In this document: positions 58,428-64,000 of the stretch, one piece after another
Position numbering within the stretch: the stretch's first letter is position 1
How the letters are laid out: each line of letters opens with the position of its first letter
Source of the DNA: Enterovirga rhinocerotis
GTDB taxonomy: Bacteria; Pseudomonadota; Alphaproteobacteria; Rhizobiales; Beijerinckiaceae
Direction of reading: 5' to 3'
Assembly (NCBI RefSeq): GCF_004363955.1
Contig: NZ_SNZR01000013.1
Span: forward strand, 248,001 to 312,000
Length of the DNA stretch: 64,000 nt
The notes under the pieces: model-generated
Seen by the model: only the letters and a program-made list of their open reading frames with translations
What the model was told of the DNA's origin: nothing
Databases searched by the model: none
Translations under genes and position numbers: made by a program

Positions 58428-59039
58428 TCAACGAACGCTCTCCCGCGCGCGGATCACCTCGCGCTCCGTCACGACGAGATCCAGCGGCCGGTCATGGCTC
58501 GCCATCGGCACCGCGTCCGCCTCCTGGACGGAGAAGGCGATGCCGATCGTCAGCAGCGGGTGGAGGGCCGAGAGGGCGGTGATGGAGCGGTCGAAATGGC
58601 CTTTGCCGTAGCCGATCCGGCCGCCCGTGCGGTCGAAGCGGCAGAGCGGGACGAGCAGCGCGCGCGGCGAGACCTCCGCCGCGTCCGGCCCCGGCTCCAT
58701 GACGCCGAAGCCGCCATGCGCCAGCCGGTCGCCGGGCTTCCAGGCGCGCCAGACGAGCGTCGGCATCCGGGTCTGCGAAAGGGCGACGGCGCATCCCCGT
58801 CCGGCGAGAGCGGCGAGGGTCGGGCGCGGATCGACCTCGCTGCGCATCGGCCAATAGGCGCCGACGGGTTCGAGGTCGGCGAGATCGGGAAGGGCGAGGA
58901 CGCTCGCGGCGATCCTGCGCGAGGCCTCCATGCGCCAGCCCGCGTCGAGGGCGTCGCGCCGTGTGAATCCCTCGCGCCGCAACGCGTCCTTCAGCGCGGC
59001 GATGCCGGTCTCGGAATCAGGATGGGTCTCATCGGTCAT
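58428..59039 (-). CDS. 5-formyltetrahydrofolate cyclo-ligase
   Basis: A 203-residue enzyme that converts 5-formyl-THF to 5,10-methenyl-THF with ATP. The diagnostic motif RIGYGKGHFDRSI (family GxGGGYYDR) is near 150, and the N-terminal basic R-RR region and PVGAYWPMRSEVDP contribute to nucleotide binding. In many proteobacteria this gene (ygfA/fau) follows the 6S RNA gene. The same arrangement is seen here, with a structured RNA candidate directly upstream on the same strand. Confidence 0.93.
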   Translation of the reverse strand: MTDETHPDSETGIAALKDALRREGFTRRDALDAGWRMEASRRIAASVLALPDLADLEPVGAYWPMRSEVDPRPTLAALAGRGCAVALSQTRMPTLVWRAWKPGDRLAHGGFGVMEPGPDAAEVSPRALLVPLCRFDRTGGRIGYGKGHFDRSITALSALHPLLTIGIAFSVQEADAVPMASHDRPLDLVVTEREVIRARESVR

Positions 59040-59044
59040 GCGGG

Positions 59045-59235
59045 GCCGTTATGCATGCGGATCGGGCGTCGGGCGAGCCCCGATCCGGCAACAGCCTCGG
59101 GCAAAGCGCGGAGCCGCGAAGGCCGTTGGAAGTCGATCCCGGGAACCTACAACGTAGGTGGGAACCGTATTGGCCAAGTCCACGGACGAGACCAGGGACA
59201 GCTCCCTTAAGGATCGATAAGGCCCCGGGGATAAT
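59045..59235 (-). ncRNA. ssrS: Candidate 6S RNA (SsrS)
   Basis: On the minus strand, directly upstream of the cyclo-ligase gene, lies a coding-poor stretch with nested pairing. It contains a central stem ACCTAC-gtt-GTAGGT flanked by CGGTTCCC and TTCCCGGG. The outer segments CCCCGGGGCC and GGGGCTCGCCCGACGCCCC-type sequence can form closing stems. CATTAT about ten nt upstream of the 5' side is a possible -10. Both the position and the open-complex-like shape suit 6S RNA, which sequesters sigma-70 RNA polymerase. Boundaries are approximate. A covariance search is needed to confirm it. Confidence 0.6.
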
Positions 59236-59323
59236 GTTCCTGACGCACCCCGCAGCACCGCCCGTCAGATATAGGCGAGGCGCGCGGTCGGCGCCAGGGG
59301 CGCCCGCAGGTCATTCTCCGGGA

Positions 59324-59956
59324 TTACACCGACGGCCGGCCTGCCATGGGCGGCGCCATGACCCAGACGATGCGGGCCACGTCGGGGCCGGGATTGTCGA
59401 ATTGATGCGGGACCTTGCTCGGGAAGTGGAAGCTGTCGCCCTCGTCGAGGAGATGCTCCTCTCCGTCGAGCCAGAGGCGCAGACGGCCGGACAGGACGAT
59501 GCCGGCCTTCTCGCCGAGATGGCTGTAGAAATCCGCTCCCGAGCGCCCGCCCGGCTGGAGGGCGAGTTCGTACATCTCGAACAGGTCGGGCGAGGACGGG
59601 CTCAGGAGTTCCTTCATCACGCCCGTCGGCGTGAGCCGGAGGAGGCGTCGCTCGGCCCTGCGCACGACATGGCGCGACTCCCGCCGCTCCGCTTCTTCCG
59701 GCTCGGCGAAGAACCAGGACATCGGCACGCCGAGCGCGCCCGCGAGCAGCCGCAGGGACCGGAGAGAGGGGCTGGAAATGCCGCGCTCGATTTGGCTCAG
59801 CATGCCGACCGAGAGACCGGACAGCTCGGCGAGCCGGTTCAGCGACAGCCGGCATTCGAGCCGGCGGGCCTTCAGCCGCATGCCGAGCCGGCGCTCGTCG
59901 CCGTCGTCGGCTCCGGGCTCGAGGGCGGCATGCTCGGGCCCGATCGTTCCGCTCAC
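59324..59956 (-). CDS. XRE-family regulator with C-terminal cupin domain
   Basis: A 210-residue transcription factor. The N-terminal XRE helix-turn-helix is visible as MRLKARRLECRLSLNRLAEL and SGLSVGMLSQIERGISSPSL, and a C-terminal cupin sensor has HLGEKAGIVLSGRLRLWLDGEE and GDSFHFPSKVPHQFDN. Such proteins often control amino-acid or polyamine catabolism genes and sense a small ligand through the cupin. The GTG at 59956 with GAGGGA upstream is chosen over the 60016 frame. It diverges from the hydantoinase-like genes with a palindrome between them, so it is the likely regulator of hyuAB. Confidence 0.88.
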   Translation of the reverse strand: MSGTIGPEHAALEPGADDGDERRLGMRLKARRLECRLSLNRLAELSGLSVGMLSQIERGISSPSLRSLRLLAGALGVPMSWFFAEPEEAERRESRHVVRRAERRLLRLTPTGVMKELLSPSSPDLFEMYELALQPGGRSGADFYSHLGEKAGIVLSGRLRLWLDGEEHLLDEGDSFHFPSKVPHQFDNPGPDVARIVWVMAPPMAGRPSV

Positions 59957-60074
59957 GCGCTGTCCCTCGCATCCAAGACCGGCAGGCTGCCGCGCCTCGC
60001 GGCAGCCGATGGCCACGCGTGCGTCACGCCAGCGTTGACGACGATTTTATGATCAGTGAAAGTCGCGGGCAATC

Positions 60075-60091
60075 ATTCACTGAGAGTGAAT
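60075..60091. promoter_or_regulatory. Palindromic operator between the XRE-cupin and hyuA genes
   Basis: ATTCACT-GAG-AGTGAAT is a perfect 7-3-7 inverted repeat. A further half-site CAGTGAAAG lies at about 60055. On the minus strand TTGCCC and, 17 bp on, TAAAAT give a plausible promoter for the XRE-cupin gene that overlaps this half-site, which suggests autoregulation. Confidence 0.6.
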
Positions 60092-60194
60092 ATGTCTCGC
60101 GATCCAAGCACCCGATCCGCCGATCCTGCCGCCCGTTCCGGCATATCCGCCCGGCCGGCGCGTCGCGCCCGGCTCGGCTGACGGGACTGATCCG

Positions 60195-62270
60195 ATGGCT
60201 TCGTCACCCTCATCGGTTTCCGCTCGCCTCGAAATCGGGGTCGATATCGGCGGCACCTTCACCGACGTCGTCTGCCGCGAGGCGGGTGGCGCGATGCATG
60301 TCTTCAAGCTGCCGACGACGCGCGGCGATCCGAGCGATGCGGTCATCCGCTCCGTCGCCGAGTTGCGCGAGCGCCAGGGCGTCGATCCCGCCGCGGTCAC
60401 GCGCTTCGCCCACGGCACCACCGTCGCGACCAATGCCGTGCTCGAGCGCAAGGGCGCGCGGATCGGCCTTCTGACGACCGAAGGCTTCCGCGACGTCATC
60501 GAGATCGCGCGGCAATTGCGGATGCAGGTCTACAAGGTCATTCTCGAGCCGGAGGCGCCGGTCTTCCTCGCCCCTCGCCGGTTCCGGAAAGAGGTCCGCG
60601 AGCGCATCGGCGCCGCGGGGGAGATCGTCACGCCGCTCGACGAGGCGTGCGTGCTCGCGGCGGCCGACGAGCTCGTCGCGGCGGGCGTCGAGGCGATCGC
60701 CATCTGCTTCCTCTTCTCCTTCCGGAATGCGGCGCACGAGATCCGCGCCGCGGAGCTGATCCGGGCGCGTCATCCCGGCATCATGCTCTCGCTCTCGCAC
60801 GAGGTGGACCCCGCCTTCCGCGAATATGAGCGGACGGTGGTCACGGCCTTCGACGCCTATGTGAAGCCGCGGGTCGACACCTATCTCGCCCGGCTCGAGG
60901 AGGGGCTGTCGCAGGCGGGCGTCGGCGCGCCGCTCCAAGTGATGCAGTCGCGCGGCGGGCTCGCCAGTTCGCGGACCGCGCGGGACCGGCCGGTGCGGCT
61001 GTTCCTGTCCGGACCCGCGGCTGGCGTGATCGGCGGGCAGATCGTCGGTGCCTCGGCGGGCGTCGACGATCTCATCACGATCGATATCGGCGGCACCTCG
61101 GCCGACATCGCGCTGATCTCCCGCCGGAAGCCCCTCCTGCGCGCCCAGGGCTCGATCACGGGCTATCCGGTCCGCGTCGCCATGGTGGACGTCAACGCGA
61201 TCGGTGCGGGCGGCGGCAGCATCGCCAAGATCGACGCCTCGGGCGGCCTCCGCGTCGGCCCGGATTCGGCCGGCTCGGAGCCCGGTCCCGCCTGCTACGG
61301 CCGCGGCGGCACCGAGCCGACCACCACCGATGCCTCGATCGTGCTCGGCTGGCTCGATCCCGATTACTTCGCCGGCGGCCGGCTGAAGCTCCTGGCCGAC
61401 AAGGCCCGCGAGGCCGTCGCCGAGAAGATCGCGAAGCCCCTCGGGATGACGCCGGAACAGGCCGCGCTCGGCATCCACCGCGTGCTCAACGCGCAGATGG
61501 CCGAGGGCATCCGCCTCGTCTCCGTCCGCCAGGGCGTCGATCCGCGCAAATACGCGCTCGTGCCCCTCGGCGGCGCGGGCGGGATCCATGCGACGGCGCT
61601 CGCGCGCGAGCTCGGCATCTCGCGGATCGTCGTGCCCCGCATTCCGGGCGTGCTCGCGGCGGCGGGGCTCCTCGCCGCGCCGATCGAGCACGAGGTCTCG
61701 GCCGATTTCGGCATCCTCACCGACCAGCTCGACCGTGCCGCGCTCGATGCGAAGCTCGCCGAACTCGACGCCAAGGCATCCGTGCTGATGAAGGCCGAGA
61801 ACGCCGCGCCCGGCGAGGTCACGGTCAGCTATTCGGCCGACCTCTGCTATGTCGGACAGTCCTACAATCTCGAAATCCCGATCGACCTCGACGAGGCCGA
61901 TATCGGCACGCGGCTCTACCGCGACTTCCTCGCCGCGCATGACCGCGTCTACGGCCACAGCGTCGAGAACCCGGTGCGGATCGTGGCACTGCGGAGCGTG
62001 CACCGCGCCGGCGGCAGCGAGACGATCGAGGAGATGCGCTTCGCCCCGACCGACGAGCCGGTCGAGATCGGCCATCGCGACATCGTCGTCACGGGCGAGG
62101 CGGGGCCTGTCCGGGCCGTCGTCTACCGGCGCGAGGCCCTGCCCGAGGGCTTCCGCTTCGAAGGACCCGCTCTCGTGCAGCAAACCGATACGACGACCCT
62201 GATCGAGCCCGGCTGGTCCGGCCTCGTCGATGCCGCCGGCAACCTCGTCCTCACCCGGAAGGGGGCCTGA
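60195..62270 (+). CDS. Hydantoinase/oxoprolinase subunit A family protein
   Basis: A 691-residue protein of the HyuA/5-oxoprolinase/acetone-carboxylase alpha-type family, which catalyses ATP-dependent ring opening or carboxylation. The actin-like ATP-binding motifs are at the N-terminus (GVDIGGTFTDVV) and in the middle (TIDIGGTSADIALIS). Other landmarks are FAHGTTVATNAVLERKGAR and GAGGGSIAKID near 330-345. It lies four nt upstream of the subunit B gene, so the pair acts as a complex. The substrate could be an N-methylhydantoin, 5-oxoproline or a ketone. Motifs do not decide. It diverges from an XRE-cupin regulator. Confidence 0.9.
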   Translation: MASSPSSVSARLEIGVDIGGTFTDVVCREAGGAMHVFKLPTTRGDPSDAVIRSVAELRERQGVDPAAVTRFAHGTTVATNAVLERKGARIGLLTTEGFRDVIEIARQLRMQVYKVILEPEAPVFLAPRRFRKEVRERIGAAGEIVTPLDEACVLAAADELVAAGVEAIAICFLFSFRNAAHEIRAAELIRARHPGIMLSLSHEVDPAFREYERTVVTAFDAYVKPRVDTYLARLEEGLSQAGVGAPLQVMQSRGGLASSRTARDRPVRLFLSGPAAGVIGGQIVGASAGVDDLITIDIGGTSADIALISRRKPLLRAQGSITGYPVRVAMVDVNAIGAGGGSIAKIDASGGLRVGPDSAGSEPGPACYGRGGTEPTTTDASIVLGWLDPDYFAGGRLKLLADKAREAVAEKIAKPLGMTPEQAALGIHRVLNAQMAEGIRLVSVRQGVDPRKYALVPLGGAGGIHATALARELGISRIVVPRIPGVLAAAGLLAAPIEHEVSADFGILTDQLDRAALDAKLAELDAKASVLMKAENAAPGEVTVSYSADLCYVGQSYNLEIPIDLDEADIGTRLYRDFLAAHDRVYGHSVENPVRIVALRSVHRAGGSETIEEMRFAPTDEPVEIGHRDIVVTGEAGPVRAVVYRREALPEGFRFEGPALVQQTDTTTLIEPGWSGLVDAAGNLVLTRKGA

Positions 62271-62274
62271 CGTC

Positions 62275-63945
62275 ATGACGAGCCGAGATCTCGATCCGAT
62301 CACCGTCGAAGTGGTCCGCAACAAGCTCGAAGGCATCGCCAACGAGATGCAGCAGACCCTGCTGCGCTCGTCCTTCTCGCCGATCGTGAAGGAGGGGCTC
62401 GACGCCTCCTCCTCCCTCTTCACGATCCGCGGCGAGACGCTCGCCCAGGCGATCGCGATCCCGATCCACCTCGCGACCCTGATCCCGGTGATCGAGAAGA
62501 TGCTCGAGGTCTTCCCCCTGGCGGGGATGAAGCCGGGCGACGTGTATTGCCTCAACGACCCCTATCTCGGCGGCACGCATCTTCCCGACATCGCCCTCGT
62601 GCAGCCGATCTTCTCGAACGGGCGGCCGATCGCGATCTCGGCCACCATGACCCACCACCAGGACATGGGCGGCATGGCGCCGGGCTCCATCCCGACCAAC
62701 GCGACCGAGGTGTTCCAGGAAGGGCTGCGCATCCCGCCGCTCAAGTTCCGCGACGAGGGCCGCTATAACGAGACCCTGGTCGCGATGATCCGGCAGAACG
62801 TGCGCATCCCGGACATCGTGATGGGCGATCTCAACGCCCAGCTCGCGGCCTGCAATGTCGGCGCGCGGCGCATCGCCGAATTGGCCGAGGAGATCGGCGA
62901 CGACCAGCTTCTCGCCATCTTCGACGATCTCCTCGACCGCTCCGAGGCCCTCACCCGGGCGGCGCTCCAGAAGATCCCCGACGGGACCTACCGCTACGTC
63001 GATTTCAGCGACAACGACGGCATCGACCTCGACAAGGCGATCCGGTTCGAGGTCGCTGTCACGATCAAGGATTCGACCTTCCACTGCGACTTCACCGGCA
63101 CCTCGCCGCAGGTGCGCGGGCCGTTCAACTGCGTGCCCTCCGGCTCGCTCGCCGCCGCCTGCTATGCGCTGCGCGCGGTGACGGACCCCAATATCCCGAC
63201 CAATGCGGGCTGTTTCAGGCCGATCACGCTCTCGCTGCCCGAAGGCTCGGTCGTCAATCCGCGCGAGCCGGCGGCGGTGAATTCGCGCACCGCCACCATC
63301 AAGCGCATCACCGGCTGCATCCTCGGCGCGCTGAAGGACGTGCTGCCCGAGCGCGTGCCGGCCGACAATGCGGGCGAGATGCTGGCGCTGATGTTCGGCG
63401 GGCGGCATGCGGACGGCAAGGCCTTCGTCACGGGCGAACTGATCGCCGGCGGCAGCGGCGCGGGCCCCGATTCGGACGGCGTCGACGTGATCGAGACCGA
63501 CGTCACCAACTGCATGAACCTGCCGGTCGAGGCGATGGAGATGGACGCACCGATCCGCGTCCACCGGATCGCGCTCCGCGAGGATTCCGGCGGCGCCGGC
63601 CGGCAGCGCGGCGGCCTCGGCATCGTCAAGGAATATGAGATCCTCGAAGGCGAGGTCCGCTTCACCTATCGCGGCGAGCGCCATTTCCATGCCCCGCAGG
63701 GCACGCAGGGCGGCGGCGAGGGCGAGAAGGCCGCGGCCGTCATCAAGCGCGCCGCCGGCGGCGAGGAGGTCATTCCCTCGAAACAGATGGCGACGCTCTG
63801 GCGCGGCGACCGGGTCGTGATCGAGACGGCCGGCGGCGCCGGCTACGGCCCCCCCGCGACGCGCGATCCCGAGGCCCTCGCGCTCGACATCGAGGACGGC
63901 AAGGTCTCCGCCGGGGTCGCGGCGGGTCGCTACGGACCGGTCTGA
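62275..63945 (+). CDS. Hydantoinase/oxoprolinase subunit B family protein
   Basis: A 556-residue HyuB-type subunit, the ring-hydrolysing half of the HyuA/HyuB pair. Landmarks are VEVVRNKLEGIANEMQQTLL and RSSFSPIVKEGLDASSSLF at the N-terminus, LNDPYLGGTHLPDI with the conserved metal-region His and Asp, and TMTHHQDMGGMAPGSIP. The C-terminal half has the RGERHFHAPQGTQGG block. The ATG at 62275 is preceded by GGGGGCC and lies four nt after the subunit A stop. The gene is complete in the window. A family C repeat begins 20 nt after it. Confidence 0.9.
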   Translation: MTSRDLDPITVEVVRNKLEGIANEMQQTLLRSSFSPIVKEGLDASSSLFTIRGETLAQAIAIPIHLATLIPVIEKMLEVFPLAGMKPGDVYCLNDPYLGGTHLPDIALVQPIFSNGRPIAISATMTHHQDMGGMAPGSIPTNATEVFQEGLRIPPLKFRDEGRYNETLVAMIRQNVRIPDIVMGDLNAQLAACNVGARRIAELAEEIGDDQLLAIFDDLLDRSEALTRAALQKIPDGTYRYVDFSDNDGIDLDKAIRFEVAVTIKDSTFHCDFTGTSPQVRGPFNCVPSGSLAAACYALRAVTDPNIPTNAGCFRPITLSLPEGSVVNPREPAAVNSRTATIKRITGCILGALKDVLPERVPADNAGEMLALMFGGRHADGKAFVTGELIAGGSGAGPDSDGVDVIETDVTNCMNLPVEAMEMDAPIRVHRIALREDSGGAGRQRGGLGIVKEYEILEGEVRFTYRGERHFHAPQGTQGGGEGEKAAAVIKRAAGGEEVIPSKQMATLWRGDRVVIETAGGAGYGPPATRDPEALALDIEDGKVSAGVAAGRYGPV

Positions 63946-63964
63946 CGACCGGACATCCCATACC

Positions 63965-64000
63965 TCCTCATGCTGAGGTGGCGACCGGAGGTCGCCCTCG
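63965..64000. repeat. Family C palindromic repeat, cut by window end
   Basis: The first 36 bases of a family C element, identical to 46089-46124, with the GGCGACCGGAGGTCGCC hairpin. The remainder lies outside the window. Confidence 0.9.

Overview
The window reads as a chromosomal segment of a GC-rich alphaproteobacterium, most likely of the order Hyphomicrobiales (Rhizobiales). The grounds are the mix of HslU, TIGR02302/DUF4175, the tolQ-tolR-tolA-tolB-pal set, a TIGR00282 phosphoesterase, frequent GTG starts with GGAGG-type ribosome sites, and dense palindromic repeats of the kind common in that order. No genus can be fixed from the sequence. I see no rRNA, tRNA, phage, transposase or CRISPR array.

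Layout. Positions 1-20,200 hold mixed housekeeping genes: the hslU end, gamma-glutamyltransferase, a CAP protein, an amidohydrolase, an L,D-transpeptidase, an NtrC-type regulator, oligoendopeptidase F, an HNH nuclease, small unknown proteins, a TIGR02302 membrane protein, a multidomain wall-hydrolase-like protein and an ankyrin protein. From 28,817 down to 20,402 (minus strand) lies a peptide operon: M28 peptidase, Asp/Glu/hydantoin racemase-like enzyme, and a five-part Dpp-type importer. MsrA follows at 29 kb. From 37,198 down to 29,781 lies a branched-chain amino-acid-type (Liv) importer with a beta-hydroxyacid dehydrogenase, a fused LivM-LivG protein, and two tandem binding-protein paralogues separated by a small GIY-YIG nuclease. 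At 37.2-41.2 kb are a 3-hydroxybutyrate dehydrogenase-like SDR, a carboxymuconolactone decarboxylase-like protein, an orphan NitT/TauT-type binding protein and an MmgE/PrpD protein.

The most interesting locus is 41,495-47,969. A TPP riboswitch precedes a tightly coupled plus-strand operon: a LuxE-like acyl-protein synthetase, a LuxC-like acyl-CoA reductase, a three-part ThiXYZ-type importer and an SDR. Riboswitch control plus the order 'activate a carboxylate, reduce it to an aldehyde, reduce to an alcohol' suggests an uncharacterised salvage route that imports an oxidised thiamine fragment (pyrimidine carboxylate or thiazole acetate) and reduces it to a usable precursor. This is inference.

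The remainder (48-64 kb) holds tol-pal, a RES/Xre toxin-antitoxin pair, a Zn/Cd-type P1B ATPase diverging from its MerR regulator, a DUF2233 protein, a YmdB-like phosphoesterase, 5-formyltetrahydrofolate cyclo-ligase with a candidate 6S RNA upstream, and an XRE-cupin regulator diverging from hydantoinase/oxoprolinase A and B genes.

At least six families of long palindromic repeats (called A to F here) occupy most intergenic gaps. In three places they are read in frame inside proteins: the linker of the LivM-LivG fusion, the N-terminus of the riboswitch-operon ATPase, and the stretch ahead of the signal peptide of its binding protein. Repeat families also fill the three widest internal gaps of the peptide operon and flank the GIY-YIG gene.
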